Shown one piece after another: positions 25,815 to 35,405 of a DNA stretch of 60,438 nucleotides (within the stretch, counting starts at the first letter, position 1; every line of letters starts with the position of its first letter). A model generated the notes under the pieces. The model saw nothing but the letters and a program-made list of their open reading frames with translations, was not told where the DNA came from and ran no database searches. This DNA is from Rhizorhapis sp. SPR117 (lineage in GTDB: Bacteria > Pseudomonadota > Alphaproteobacteria > Sphingomonadales > Sphingomonadaceae), in the NCBI RefSeq assembly GCF_021742065.1, contig NZ_JAKKIE010000024.1:1-60438 (forward strand), in the 5' to 3' direction. A program made the position numbers and the translations under genes.

Positions 25815-26105
25815 ATGGCCGCGGACAAGTACGTCATTCCATCTCATCTGGACGATCCCGAGCTGATCGGGCTGTGGACGCTGGATGAGTTCCTGGCGAT
25901 GGTTACGCCATTTGTCTGGGGGATCCTGTCTCAGCACATTCTCATTGGCATGCTGCTCTCGGGCGCGGGCTGGTGGGGTCTCAGAAAAGCTAAGGCAGGT
26001 CGGGCGACGTCCTGGCTGCTTCACCTGGCCTATTGGCATCTCCCGGCTGGCTTCACCGGCCTGAGAGCCACGCCACCCTCATATCTGCGATTGATGGCGG
26101 GGTAA
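25815..26105 (+). CDS. traL: Type IV secretion protein TraL
   Basis: 96 residues with the TraL N-terminal block (YVIPSHLDDPELIGLWTLDEFLAM) and a central membrane pair. TraL is the VirB3 counterpart and works at the inner membrane in pilus assembly. It ends one base before traE. A GAGAGG ribosome site precedes it. Confidence 0.88.
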   Translation: MAADKYVIPSHLDDPELIGLWTLDEFLAMVTPFVWGILSQHILIGMLLSGAGWWGLRKAKAGRATSWLLHLAYWHLPAGFTGLRATPPSYLRLMAG

Positions 26106-26106
26106 T

Positions 26107-26673
26107 ATGGAGCTCTCGTACAGCCATGCGCACAGCCAGCGCGTCCTGCGGCAACGCAATCTTCTGGCGATCGCCGCGGCCGCACTCGGCGTGGTGACCA
26201 TATTGCTCGCCATTTTCGGGCTCGCCCGGGACAGGGAAGTCGTTCTGCAGCCGGTGCTGCGATCGCCGTTGACCGTCAGTTCGGCAGGGGTCTCTCGCGA
26301 GTATCTAGAGATGATCACCCGCGACACCGTGGTGCTGACGCTCGATCGCAGCCCGCAGAATCTCGAATATTGGATGAACGCGGTCCTGGATATCACCTCG
26401 CCGCGGACCCAGGGGAAGATCAAGGCGGATCTGCTCAAGATCATGAGCGAGCAGCGTGGATCGTCGATCTCGCAGTTCTTCACCATCGAAACCATGCAGA
26501 TCGACACGAAGAACCTCCGCTCGGAAGTCACCGGCGAACTGCACACCATCGTCGGAAACAAGGTCATTTCCAGCGAGCGCCGGACCTTCCGGTATGATTG
26601 GGAATACTCCGGACTGTCGCTGAAGCTGCTCGGCTTCGGGATGGTGACGGCCGACAACGGGAAGGATCAATGA
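26107..26673 (+). CDS. traE: Type IV secretion protein TraE
   Basis: 188 residues with one N-terminal membrane helix (LLAIAAAALGVVTILLAIFGLA) and a periplasmic NTF2-like body containing EYLEMITRDTVVLTLDRSPQNLEYWM. This is the F-type VirB8 counterpart, an inner-membrane core-complex protein. Its stop overlaps the traK start (ATGA). Confidence 0.9.
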   Translation: MELSYSHAHSQRVLRQRNLLAIAAAALGVVTILLAIFGLARDREVVLQPVLRSPLTVSSAGVSREYLEMITRDTVVLTLDRSPQNLEYWMNAVLDITSPRTQGKIKADLLKIMSEQRGSSISQFFTIETMQIDTKNLRSEVTGELHTIVGNKVISSERRTFRYDWEYSGLSLKLLGFGMVTADNGKDQ

Positions 26674-27470
26674 TGTCGGTCTATGCCTTCGGTAGCGCCG
26701 CAGCGGGCGCCGCCTTTCTTTCGCGCATCCATTGTATGCTTAGCCGGATCATTGGGGCCGGGCTTGTCGCGGTCGCCTTCGTGATCATGGCTGAGCCGGC
26801 TTACGCGGACCAGACGATCATGGCTTCCGACAGCAGTCAGGTCGATTGCACCGCCTCGGCCAAGGATCTGACCAGGATCAGCCTCGTGGAGGACGAATTC
26901 GCGTCGGTCTCCAAGATCTCGACGGGCAATCCGCAGGATGACTTCTCGGTCGTCAACGAGCCGGTGCGCGGCGACATTTATCTGTCGGTGCCGGACGGTT
27001 TCGGGCGGACGGCGCTCTCGTTCTTCGGGACCAGCAAGCGCGGCTATGTCTACAAGTTCGTCTGCCGTGTCGCCGGCGACCAGGCGGCGCAGGTGTTCAT
27101 CTCGAACCCTGCGATCGCAAATGAGCGGGCAGCGGAAAATGGCCCGGCGCAAAAGCTTGGTCCGCAGGATGCTGCGGTCGAACTCGTCCAGGCCATGTAC
27201 TCGAATGCCGTCGCCGATGGCTACGAGATGCGGCAGCGCGCGCTCCGGCCGGTCTATCTCGGCCCGCTCAAGGTCCAGCTGATCGCGGAATATCGGGGAT
27301 CGGATCTCAACGGCAAGGTGCTGCGCATCGAGAACAAGGGCGACCAGGCGGTCGAACTGACCGAAGCGATGGTCGCTCCCGCCAGCGCGCTGGCCGTCTC
27401 GATCGCCGATCCCAAGCTCGCTCCGGGGAAGGTCACCACGGCCTATCTCGTTTCACAGAACGGAAGGTGA
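26670..27470 (+). CDS. traK: Type-F secretin TraK
   Basis: About 266 residues, beginning with tandem ATG codons at 26670 and 26673 that overlap the traE stop. A hydrophobic segment ends at AEPAYA, a probable signal peptidase site, and the body matches TraK (VirB9 counterpart) of the outer-membrane core complex, including GRTALSFFGTSKRGYVYKFVC and the C-terminal ELTEAMVAPASALAVSI region. It should bind TraV and TraB. Confidence 0.85.
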   Translation: MMSVYAFGSAAAGAAFLSRIHCMLSRIIGAGLVAVAFVIMAEPAYADQTIMASDSSQVDCTASAKDLTRISLVEDEFASVSKISTGNPQDDFSVVNEPVRGDIYLSVPDGFGRTALSFFGTSKRGYVYKFVCRVAGDQAAQVFISNPAIANERAAENGPAQKLGPQDAAVELVQAMYSNAVADGYEMRQRALRPVYLGPLKVQLIAEYRGSDLNGKVLRIENKGDQAVELTEAMVAPASALAVSIADPKLAPGKVTTAYLVSQNGR

Positions 27471-27474
27471 GAAC

Positions 27475-28797
27475 ATGGCCCTTGCCGACATGTTTCAGCG
27501 CAAGCGTCGCCCTCTCGATGGCGGGAACGGCGAAGGGGTTTCGCCGGTTTCGGATGATCTCGCGGCCAATGATGCCGTGCGCCGGCGCCAGCGGCTGCTC
27601 CTGGCCGGCGTTGCCGGTGCAGGGCTTGTCCTCTCCTCCTTCTGGATCTTCAGCGGGAATGAGGACGAAGCCGGACTCGGAAAGGATGGCGTCAGCGAGA
27701 TCAGCGTTTCGACCAAGGATCTCGTCAATCGCAACCTCTCCCAGCAGGAGTGGATGGCGCTCTCGGAAAACCGGTTCCAGTCGACGGAAAACCAGCTCAA
27801 GTCGATCAACGGCCAACAGCAGCGCCTGGAAATGCTGACGGCGCAGGTCGAAGCCTTGAAAGGGCAGAACCAGGCGATGCAGGCAGATGGTCAGCGCGTG
27901 CTCTCCGCCTATCAATCCGAGAACGAGCAGCTGCGGCGGCAGATCGCCGAAAGGCGAACGCCCGCGCCCGCCCCGGGGCCAGCAGCGCTCTATGGGCCGG
28001 GTGGGCCGCAGGCCTATCAGCGCCCCGACGGTGTCGGCGGAGGTCGCACCACTCCGCCATTGGGCATGGGCAGCGAAGTGAAGCTCGTAAACTTCTCTAC
28101 CGCAGATAATGGCACCGCAACCCGCGTGGCCAAAGGCAACACGGTCTATACCGACAGCATCAACTATCTTCCGCCGAACAGCTTCGCCCGCGCGAAGGTC
28201 ATTGTCGGCGTCGATGCGAGTGCCGGCGTGACGAGCCAGACCGACCCGCTGCCGGTCGTGCTACGCGTGACAGGCCCGGCGCGCTCGGTGTTCCAGAACG
28301 GGCGGTTGCTCACGACCAAGATCGAGGGGTGCCTTATCAACGGTGCGGCGCGCGGCGATCTCTCGAGTGAGAAAGTCTACGTCAAGCTCCAGAAGATGAC
28401 CTGCCCGCAGCCTGGAGGTCGCTATGCCGTATCCGAGGTAAAGGGTTTCATCGCCTTCGGCGGCAAGACCGGCGTGCGCGGCCGGGTGGTATCGCGGGAA
28501 GGATCGCTGGTGACCCAGGCATTCCTTGCCGGTCTGGCGGGCGGGTTCGGCCGGGGCTTCTCGGCGAATGCCAACTCCGTCTTCCAGGGCACAAACATCT
28601 CGACAAACGGCCAGCGCCAGAAACTCTCGACGAGCGAGATCCTCGAGGGCGGCTTGGGTGAAGGCGTCGCCCAGACTGGCGACATGGTCTCGAAATATCT
28701 CATCGAGCGGGCCGAACAATACCAGCCCGTGATCGAGATGCCGACCGGCATCGACGTGGAAATTGTCTTCCTGGAGGGTGTCTATGTCCGCAATTGA
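27475..28797 (+). CDS. traB: Type IV secretion core protein TraB
   Basis: 440 residues: a cytoplasmic N-terminus, a membrane helix near residues 42-58, a coiled-coil region (about 95-160), a proline-rich stretch (RTPAPAPGPAALYGPGG), and the VirB10-like beta-barrel domain (FARAKVIVGVDASAGV through IDVEIVFLEGVYVRN). TraB spans from the inner to the outer membrane. It overlaps the next gene by 14 bases. Confidence 0.9.
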   Translation: MALADMFQRKRRPLDGGNGEGVSPVSDDLAANDAVRRRQRLLLAGVAGAGLVLSSFWIFSGNEDEAGLGKDGVSEISVSTKDLVNRNLSQQEWMALSENRFQSTENQLKSINGQQQRLEMLTAQVEALKGQNQAMQADGQRVLSAYQSENEQLRRQIAERRTPAPAPGPAALYGPGGPQAYQRPDGVGGGRTTPPLGMGSEVKLVNFSTADNGTATRVAKGNTVYTDSINYLPPNSFARAKVIVGVDASAGVTSQTDPLPVVLRVTGPARSVFQNGRLLTTKIEGCLINGAARGDLSSEKVYVKLQKMTCPQPGGRYAVSEVKGFIAFGGKTGVRGRVVSREGSLVTQAFLAGLAGGFGRGFSANANSVFQGTNISTNGQRQKLSTSEILEGGLGEGVAQTGDMVSKYLIERAEQYQPVIEMPTGIDVEIVFLEGVYVRN

Positions 28798-29662
28798 ACG
28801 AGTGCGCCGCTTGGCGCGGCCATCGCGCTTGGCTGTTGCGGCCGCGCTGGGGCTGAGTGTCGCGGGGATCGCCCTCGCGGCCGACACGAGCAATCCCGAA
28901 GAGCAAGTGCGCGCGCTCTTGAAGGCGCGGCTGCCCAAGACACCGGTCTCTGCGGTGGACTGTGGCAAGATCGCGGGACTGTGCGAGATCACGGCCGGAT
29001 CGAACCTGTTCTATGTAGACAGCGGCGCGCGATATCTCGTCATCGGCCGCATCTACGATATGCAGACCCGGCAGGACATCACAGCCGCGCGGCTGCTCGA
29101 GATGAACCCGGATATGCTGGTCGGCGCAGCCGCTCGCGCCAATGCTGCTGCGCCCGGCGGAGACTTGGATGCCGGAGCCGAGCTGGCGGCGGCCCCGGCA
29201 TCTGCACGGGTCGAGAAGACGACGCTGCCCGCGAAGCCGCGCATGCTTTCGCTCGCCGACTTACCCAAGGATGGCGCGATCGTCTGGGGAAATCCGGCGG
29301 GGCAGACGGTTACCGTCTTCACGGATTTCCGATGCGGCTATTGCCGGGCGCTGACCGGCGTCCTGCGGGAAATGAACGTGCGGGTAGTCGAGCGACCGAT
29401 CTCGGTACTCGGGAGCCGCGACCTCGCTGATCGGGTATATTGCTCGCGCAACCGCGAGGCGGCGCTGCACGCGGCCTATGCTGGTGAGGCGCTCAAGGCG
29501 CCGGGCTCCTGCGATACGTCCGGCCTCGATGCGAACGAGGCCTTCGCCCATCGCCACGGGCTCAACGGCACGCCTGTCATCGTCCGGAGCGATGGCGCCG
29601 TGCTCGAAGGCTATCGGCCGCGCGCCTTCCTCGAGAACTGGCTGAAGGATGTCAGGTCATGA
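28784..29662 (+). CDS. DsbC-family disulfide isomerase of the transfer operon
   Basis: About 292 residues. A membrane or signal segment lies near residues 15-32 (LAVAAALGLSVAGIALAA), then an N-terminal DsbC dimerisation-like part (YLVIGRIYDMQTRQDIT) and a thioredoxin fold with the active site CGYC (TVFTDFRCGYCRALTGVL) and cis-proline GTPVIV. It probably shuffles disulfides in the cysteine-rich TraU and TraN proteins made from the same operon. The start at 28784 lies inside the end of traB. Confidence 0.88.
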   Translation: MSAIERVRRLARPSRLAVAAALGLSVAGIALAADTSNPEEQVRALLKARLPKTPVSAVDCGKIAGLCEITAGSNLFYVDSGARYLVIGRIYDMQTRQDITAARLLEMNPDMLVGAAARANAAAPGGDLDAGAELAAAPASARVEKTTLPAKPRMLSLADLPKDGAIVWGNPAGQTVTVFTDFRCGYCRALTGVLREMNVRVVERPISVLGSRDLADRVYCSRNREAALHAAYAGEALKAPGSCDTSGLDANEAFAHRHGLNGTPVIVRSDGAVLEGYRPRAFLENWLKDVRS

Positions 29663-30651
29663 GCGGGGTCAAGCGCTACCGGCACCGGCTCTACGCTGGC
29701 ATCGGTTTGATCGCGCTGGCCGCGCTTTCCGGATGCGCGACGCTTGGTGGTAATGTCCGCGGCGACTTCTCCTGCGCCGCGCCCGACGGGATCTGCGCGC
29801 CCAGCTCGACGATCGACGATCGCGCGCTGGCGCTCATCTCGGGCGAAGGCGCCTCGGGGCAGCCGTTCCCGGCGAGCGATGGTGAGCGAGGGATAGCGCC
29901 GCGGAGCAATCGGGCGGAAGCCGGGGGTTCCGCGCGTCTTGCCAGCGGGGATGCGACCCGGACACAGGAGCGGGTCCTCCGGATCGTATTCCAGCCTTAT
30001 ATCGATGATCGCGGCCGCCTCCATGAGGCGAGCGCCGTGCATGCTGTCGTCGCGCGCGGTGAGTGGCAGCAGCAAGCACTGCTCCAATCAACCGCCCGTC
30101 CGTCGCTCGGCTCCCCAACTTCGATCTTCGGCTCGGAATCATTGGCGGACGCGGTCGATCGTATCGATCCGCCAGTCAGTTCGGTTGCTGCCGCCGACCC
30201 CCATGCCCCCGATCCGGCGGCGGTCGCGGCGGCAAGGGCGCGCCGTGCAGACCCGGTCGGGGCGATCAAGGCCGATGTGGCTGCACGGCTTTCGCCGAGG
30301 TCCGCCGGGGCGAATGGCGGACCGAAAGCTGCTTCATCGCCTGCCGGGACGCAGCAGGCGGTTCAGCCGGCGCCTCCTGTACCCGGCCCGGTCGTGGCGC
30401 CCGCGCCGGTCCAGGCCCGCTCTCCCGCCTCCGCCGTGCAGGCGCCTGCGAGCGCGCCGCCGAAATCCTCGTCGGCGCAGGAGGCGGTCGATCGCGTGAA
30501 GGCCGACCCGGCCTATCGCGCAGCTGCGGGAAGCGCTGCCGCACGGGCTCGCCGAGCTGCCGCCGAGACCGGCGCGCCGTCGATTGAACCGGTGCTCGGG
30601 AGTACGGTCAAGGCGGCCAGCTTCCCCGCCGCCGTATCAGGGGAGAACTGA
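29659..30651 (+). CDS. traV: Outer-membrane lipoprotein TraV
   Basis: 330 residues, overlapping the DsbC gene by 4 bases. A lipobox LSGC (IALAALSGC, cysteine near residue 26) is followed by the TraV signature GDFSCAAPDGICAPSS. The second half is unusually long and rich in Ala/Pro (PAPPVPGPVVAPAPVQA), whereas F TraV is about 170 residues. TraV is the VirB7-like lipoprotein of the outer-membrane core. Confidence 0.85.
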   Translation: MSGVKRYRHRLYAGIGLIALAALSGCATLGGNVRGDFSCAAPDGICAPSSTIDDRALALISGEGASGQPFPASDGERGIAPRSNRAEAGGSARLASGDATRTQERVLRIVFQPYIDDRGRLHEASAVHAVVARGEWQQQALLQSTARPSLGSPTSIFGSESLADAVDRIDPPVSSVAAADPHAPDPAAVAAARARRADPVGAIKADVAARLSPRSAGANGGPKAASSPAGTQQAVQPAPPVPGPVVAPAPVQARSPASAVQAPASAPPKSSSAQEAVDRVKADPAYRAAAGSAAARARRAAAETGAPSIEPVLGSTVKAASFPAAVSGEN

Positions 30652-30652
30652 G

Positions 30653-33244
30653 GTGGCGCGCCCGGAGAGCTTTCTCGCGACTATCCTCGCCGGCCTCCTC
30701 GGTGACGCCAAGAGACCGGACGCCGACCGGCCCGAGTTGGGGGTGCCGATGCTGGCCCATTGGCTCCCGTACCGCAGCTATGATCCGAAGACGGGCATCT
30801 TCTACAACAGCGCTTCACGCGGCTTCGTCATCGAGGCTGCGCCGCTGGTCGGCGCCGATGAGCGGACGGGCGAGATCCTCACTCAGTTCCTCTCCGAAGC
30901 GATTCCTGCGCCGGGTTGCCTGCAATTTCATCAGTGGATGAGCCCCCGGGTCGGGGAGCGGCTCTCCAAATGGTATCTGCCGCGCTATTCGGCGCGCGGT
31001 GTTTATGAGCGGATGGCAAAGCACCGCGTCGACTTCCTGACCGATGGTGTGTGGCAATCCCTGTCGGCCGACGCGCCCTTCTGTCTGCGCAACCATCGGG
31101 TCGCGATTTCCTACTCGACCCCGGAGACCTCCAATGTCTCGGCCGAGGAGATCGTTGCGGTCATGGACGGCATGATCTCGGCGCTCGCCTCGATCAATGT
31201 CTCCGCGCGGAAGATGGACCCCGTCGCGCTGATCGCGTGGATCGACGACATAACCTCGCCGACGACGGCGGCGGGCGAAGACGTCGTCAATTACAACCCG
31301 CTCGATCCGATTGCCGATCAGGCCATCCGGCGCGACGTGGAACTCCACATCGAGCCGGATCGGATGCTGCTGCGAACCGAACGGTTCCGGCCGACCGGCA
31401 ATGTGGTCGGCGACACTCCGGAGATCGGTGAGATATTGCCCGACGTGTTCGACCTGCGGTCCTTCTCGGTCCGCAACCTGCCTAATCGCTGGGCGCCATG
31501 GGATGTCGCACGGCTGATCGGCGATATGTTCACCGACAAACTGCGAATGCCCTGTCCGGTGGCGACGAACCTGTGCGTGGAATTTCCCGATCCGCACGCG
31601 GCGACGAACAAGGCCAGCTTCAAATTCATGCGGACGACGTCTCTCGCCGATTCCAAGTCCTCGCGCTTCCTGCCCCAGTTGCGCGACCAGTCCCAGGAGT
31701 GGCGCTACGTCAACGACGAGATCCGGCAGGGACGCAAGCTCGTCCGCGTATTCTTCAGTGTGACCTCCTTCTCTCCCAAGGGGAAGGGGGACGCCAATGA
31801 GCGGGTCCTGAAATCGGTCTACCGCGCGGCCGGCTGGGATCTGCTCGACGACCGCTATCTGCAGGTCATGGGCCTGCTCTGCGCGATGCCCATGACGATG
31901 GCCAACGGGTTGTCGCGCGATCTCGACCGCATGAAGCGGATGCGCACCTTGCTGACGACGACGGCAGCCAATCTCGCGCCGATCCAGGGTGAGTTTCTCG
32001 GCGGGCAGGTCCCGCATCTGATGCTCATCGGAAGGCGGGGACAGCCCTTCTTCTGGAGCCCGTTCGAGAACACGGCCGGCAACCATAATGTCGCGGTGTT
32101 CGGCAAATCCGGCTCGGGGAAGTCCGTGACCCTGCAGGAGCTGTGCGCCTCGCTCTGCGGTGCCGGCGCGCGGGTCGTGGTGATCGACGACGGCCGCTCC
32201 TTCGAGCACTCGGCCAAGCTCCAGGGCGGAGCCTTCGTCGAGTTCACCATGTCGTCCGGCTTTTGCCTCAATCCCTTCTCGATGATCGACGAGGAGCTCG
32301 CCAGCACCGACGAAGACTATCTTCTCGATTGCATGGCGATGCTCAAGGCCATCGTGAACCAGATGTCGCGCCATATCGACCGCCTGAACGACACCGAACG
32401 CGGCCTGATCGATGGGGCGGTGAACGCCGTCTGGGAGGAGAAGGGCAGGGGCGGATCGATCGATGATGTGATTACCGCGCTCGATGCCACTGGAAATTCG
32501 TTGGCCAGCGATCTCGGCATAGCCATGCGCCCCTTCTCGTCCGGGGGCACCTATGGGCGGTTCTTCCAGGGCGAGGTGTCTTTCGAGCTCTCGGCGCAGC
32601 TCACCGTATTTGAACTGTCGGACTTGTCGTCGCGCGAGGAACTGCGCAGCGTGGTTCTGACCGCGATCATGTTCATGTCGCAGCAGATGATGCGCAAGGT
32701 CGATCGCTCGATCCCGAAGGCGCTGCTTCTCGACGAGGCCTGGCAGATGCTGCGCGGCGGCGCGATGGCGGATTTTATCGAAACCTATGCGCGCACTTGC
32801 CGCAAATACGGCGCCTCATTGGTCACGGCCACGCAGTCGCTCAACGATTATTACAAGTCCGCCGGCTCCATCGCCGCGCTGGAGAATTCCGACTGGTTCG
32901 TCATTCTCCAGCAGAAGCCCGAGACGATAGCCGACTTCAAGAAGCACGACCGCTTCGAAATGGACGATTATACCGACGCGTTGCTACGCTCCCTGAAGAT
33001 CAATGGCCGCGAATATTCGGATATCCTCATCAAGGGCCCCGAGACGCTCGCGGTCGGTCGCCTCGTGCTCGATCCCTTTTCGGCTACGGTCTATTCCTCG
33101 AGTCCTGCGATCTATGCGGCCATCGAGGGCCTGGTGGCGCAGGGCCTCAACATGGACGAGGCGATCGAACGGATCGCCTTCCCCGACAGCCCGGAAAAAT
33201 GGGCGAGCTCTGAAGCCGACGGCCTTGCCGTCGCGGCGGAGTGA
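30653..33244 (+). CDS. traC: Type IV secretion ATPase TraC
   Basis: 863 residues from the GTG at 30653, just after the traV stop with GGGGAGAA upstream. It has the VirB4/TraC layout: an N-terminal TraC domain (residues about 15-250), Walker A GKSGSGKS (484-491) and Walker B ALLLDEAW (D694-E695). It powers pilus assembly at the cytoplasmic face of the inner membrane. Full length compared with F TraC (about 875). Confidence 0.95.
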   Translation: MARPESFLATILAGLLGDAKRPDADRPELGVPMLAHWLPYRSYDPKTGIFYNSASRGFVIEAAPLVGADERTGEILTQFLSEAIPAPGCLQFHQWMSPRVGERLSKWYLPRYSARGVYERMAKHRVDFLTDGVWQSLSADAPFCLRNHRVAISYSTPETSNVSAEEIVAVMDGMISALASINVSARKMDPVALIAWIDDITSPTTAAGEDVVNYNPLDPIADQAIRRDVELHIEPDRMLLRTERFRPTGNVVGDTPEIGEILPDVFDLRSFSVRNLPNRWAPWDVARLIGDMFTDKLRMPCPVATNLCVEFPDPHAATNKASFKFMRTTSLADSKSSRFLPQLRDQSQEWRYVNDEIRQGRKLVRVFFSVTSFSPKGKGDANERVLKSVYRAAGWDLLDDRYLQVMGLLCAMPMTMANGLSRDLDRMKRMRTLLTTTAANLAPIQGEFLGGQVPHLMLIGRRGQPFFWSPFENTAGNHNVAVFGKSGSGKSVTLQELCASLCGAGARVVVIDDGRSFEHSAKLQGGAFVEFTMSSGFCLNPFSMIDEELASTDEDYLLDCMAMLKAIVNQMSRHIDRLNDTERGLIDGAVNAVWEEKGRGGSIDDVITALDATGNSLASDLGIAMRPFSSGGTYGRFFQGEVSFELSAQLTVFELSDLSSREELRSVVLTAIMFMSQQMMRKVDRSIPKALLLDEAWQMLRGGAMADFIETYARTCRKYGASLVTATQSLNDYYKSAGSIAALENSDWFVILQQKPETIADFKKHDRFEMDDYTDALLRSLKINGREYSDILIKGPETLAVGRLVLDPFSATVYSSSPAIYAAIEGLVAQGLNMDEAIERIAFPDSPEKWASSEADGLAVAAE

Positions 33245-33247
33245 CCG

Positions 33248-33604
33248 ATGGCGACCCGGGCCCCCAAACCGCGCACCGGAGCTAAAGGGTCGGCAGCGGC
33301 TCCGCTCCGCTCGCTCCTCTATGTCTACCTGCATTTGATCGGGTTCGCCTGCTCGACCACGGTGATGACCTGGGGGCTCTTCGCGCTGTTCTTCATGGCG
33401 CTGGGAGGCTTCTCGCTCGACGGCCTCATGCACCAGCTCCACAATCTGTCGAGCCGCTACGTGGCCGCCGGCCACGAGCGGGTCGCGTCCTTCAAGCAAA
33501 TCTTCGCCGTCGCTCACATCCTTGTCGCCGGCGGGCTGATCGTCCTGCGGCGTCACAGGATTCTGCCGATGGGCCTGAGCCAGGGGAGTGCCGATCATGG
33601 CTGA
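33248..33604 (+). CDS. Small tra-operon membrane protein, unknown
   Basis: 118 residues with two hydrophobic segments (SLLYVYLHLIGFACSTTV...GLFALFFMAL and IFAVAHILVAGGLIVL). It lies between traC and trbI in the operon and overlaps trbI by 8 bases, so it is very likely part of the apparatus. No named family recognised. Confidence 0.7.
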   Translation: MATRAPKPRTGAKGSAAAPLRSLLYVYLHLIGFACSTTVMTWGLFALFFMALGGFSLDGLMHQLHNLSSRYVAAGHERVASFKQIFAVAHILVAGGLIVLRRHRILPMGLSQGSADHG

Positions 33605-34235
33605 ACAACGCGAACTCGATCTTCCCGAACCACCGGTATCGCCGATAGGCGTCTCGAAACGCGCGCTCTTCGCGGGGTTCACGCGATCCCAGCTGCTCAT
33701 CGGCCTCCTCGCGCTGGCGGCGCTGGTCTGGGGGATGTGGGTCACCAAGCTGCTGATCGCGCCTCCGCAGGATCAGATCGTGTCGGCCAGGCTGTCCGCA
33801 ATCGTCGGCGATTATGTCCAGGCCCAGGCACGCTCCGCCTCCCCGCCGGCGCAGGTCGAGGCCGAGATGCGCAAATTCATGGCATCCCTCGACCAGGAAT
33901 TGCAGAACCGGAGCGCGCACGGGCAGATCGTCCTGGTCGGTGAGGCCGTCCTCACAAAGAATGTGCCGGATATCACCGAGAACCTGAAGAATGCCGTTTA
34001 CGCCTCTGGCGTTCCGCGCCCGAGGCAGGCTTCGGCCGAGGAACTGCAGCGGCTCGAGCAACAGGCAATGGCGGCCGCGCAGCCTCAAGTCCCGACACAG
34101 TCGATCGGCCCTTCAGCCTTTGTCGATCCGTTGACGGCGGCACAGGCGATGCCGGCGCCGTCCGCGCCGCAATATGGCACCCCGGCTGCATCCGTCTCAA
34201 CCTTCGGAGGTCCCGATGGCACGGGCGGCCAGTGA
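33597..34235 (+). CDS. trbI: Type-F conjugation protein TrbI
   Basis: About 212 residues with a membrane helix near residues 31-48 (SQLLIGLLALAALVWGMWVT) and the TrbI-type periplasmic part (QIVLVGEAVLTKNVPDITENLKN). The C-terminal 70 residues are Ala/Pro/Gln-rich, longer than F TrbI (128 residues). In F, TrbI influences pilus retraction. It overlaps the S26 peptidase gene. Confidence 0.82.
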   Translation: MAEQRELDLPEPPVSPIGVSKRALFAGFTRSQLLIGLLALAALVWGMWVTKLLIAPPQDQIVSARLSAIVGDYVQAQARSASPPAQVEAEMRKFMASLDQELQNRSAHGQIVLVGEAVLTKNVPDITENLKNAVYASGVPRPRQASAEELQRLEQQAMAAAQPQVPTQSIGPSAFVDPLTAAQAMPAPSAPQYGTPAASVSTFGGPDGTGGQ

Positions 34236-34752
34236 GGCGGGCGCTGCGCGCTGGCGGCCGCAATGGCGGCTGTGGCTCCTGTTCGGCGGACTTGTCGTCG
34301 GATCGATCACGCTGGGTGCGATCGCCGACTGGCGGGACGGCCACGCCTTCCTGATCAACACGACGGATTCCCTTTCGAACTGGGCCTTCCTCATCCACCG
34401 CAACCGGATTCCGGGGAAGGGGGACTATGTGTTCTTCGACCCACCGGCGAGCGCGCTGCTGCGCCGCCATTTCGGCGCGAAGCCGCAGATGTTCGGCAAG
34501 ATCGTCTATGGCGTGCCCGGCGATTATGTTGGGCATGACGGCATGGACGTCACCATCAACGGTGTCCGGGTGGCGCGTATGAAGCCGCTCACACGCTTCG
34601 GCGAGCCCCTGACACCAGGGGCGACCGGGCCGATTCCGCAGGGGTGCTATTTCGCGGCGACGCCGCACAAGGACGGCTTTGACAGCCGCTATGCCGAGAT
34701 CGGGTTTGTCTGTTCGCGCCAGATCATTGGAACGGGGGTGCCGGTGCTATGA
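34216..34752 (+). CDS. S26-family signal peptidase (TraF/TrhF type)
   Basis: 178 residues: an N-terminal membrane helix (LWLLFGGLVVGSITLGAI), a serine-containing segment TDSLSNWAFLIHR followed by IPGKGDYVFFDPP, and the lysine block MFGKIVYGVPGD. These are the S26 landmarks of TraF-type maturation peptidases. It probably processes the TraA pilin or another exported component. It overlaps trbI and traW at its ends. Confidence 0.82.
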   Translation: MARAASEAGAARWRPQWRLWLLFGGLVVGSITLGAIADWRDGHAFLINTTDSLSNWAFLIHRNRIPGKGDYVFFDPPASALLRRHFGAKPQMFGKIVYGVPGDYVGHDGMDVTINGVRVARMKPLTRFGEPLTPGATGPIPQGCYFAATPHKDGFDSRYAEIGFVCSRQIIGTGVPVL

Positions 34753-35405
34753 GGCGCCTTCTGACAGCATCGGCCGCGATCCTGTCCCTGGCTGGCTCGG
34801 CGTTGGTCTTTGGTGCGATCCGCAGCGAGGCCCGGGACTATGGCCAGGCCGCGCAAGCCTTTCCGGTGATCGAACCGGATCTGCTTTCTACGATCGAGGC
34901 CCGGCTGCGGGCTGCCGAGGCAAGCGGCGAGCTCGCGCGGACGAACGAGATGTTCGCGCGCCGCGTCGAAGCCAAGGTCCGCCGCCCCAATCCCGTGGCG
35001 GGCCTCACACCCGCGCGTCAGCTGAGGAGTTGGGATTTCGACCCGTCGGTCACGATCGAACGCGATGTGCGCGATCAGAAGGGCAATCTGATCGCTGCCG
35101 CCGGGCAGAAAATCAATCCGCTCGACTTCGTCGCGATCAGGCAGGACCTCGTCTTCATAGATGGTGACGATGCCGAGCAGCTTGCCTGGGCAACGGCCCG
35201 CTACACCGATCTCAAGGCCAAGATCATCTTTGTGCGCGGTTCGCCGATCGAGCAGATGACGGCGAAAAAGCGGCGCTTCTATTTCGACCAGGAGGGCAAG
35301 CTCACCGGCAAGTTCGGCATTGAGCATACGCCCGCCGTGGTGACCCAGACGGGGAAGGTCATGCGGGTCTCAGAGGTCGTCATAGGCAAGGGGAGGGCGA
35401 GCTGA
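34749..35405 (+). CDS. traW: Type-F conjugation protein TraW
   Basis: 218 residues: a signal peptide (LLTASAAILSLAGSALVFG), then a periplasmic body with the TraW pattern SWDFDPSVTIERDVRDQKGNLIAAAGQKINPLDFVAI. TraW interacts with TrbC and TraU in the periplasm for pilus assembly. The ATGA overlap with the preceding gene and the shared base with the next suggest coupled translation. Confidence 0.9.
   Translation: MRRLLTASAAILSLAGSALVFGAIRSEARDYGQAAQAFPVIEPDLLSTIEARLRAAEASGELARTNEMFARRVEAKVRRPNPVAGLTPARQLRSWDFDPSVTIERDVRDQKGNLIAAAGQKINPLDFVAIRQDLVFIDGDDAEQLAWATARYTDLKAKIIFVRGSPIEQMTAKKRRFYFDQEGKLTGKFGIEHTPAVVTQTGKVMRVSEVVIGKGRAS

Noticed and set aside
30815..32374. 519-residue minus-strand frame
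   Set aside because: Entirely antisense to traC. Composition is Arg/His/Gly-rich shadow sequence with no domain.
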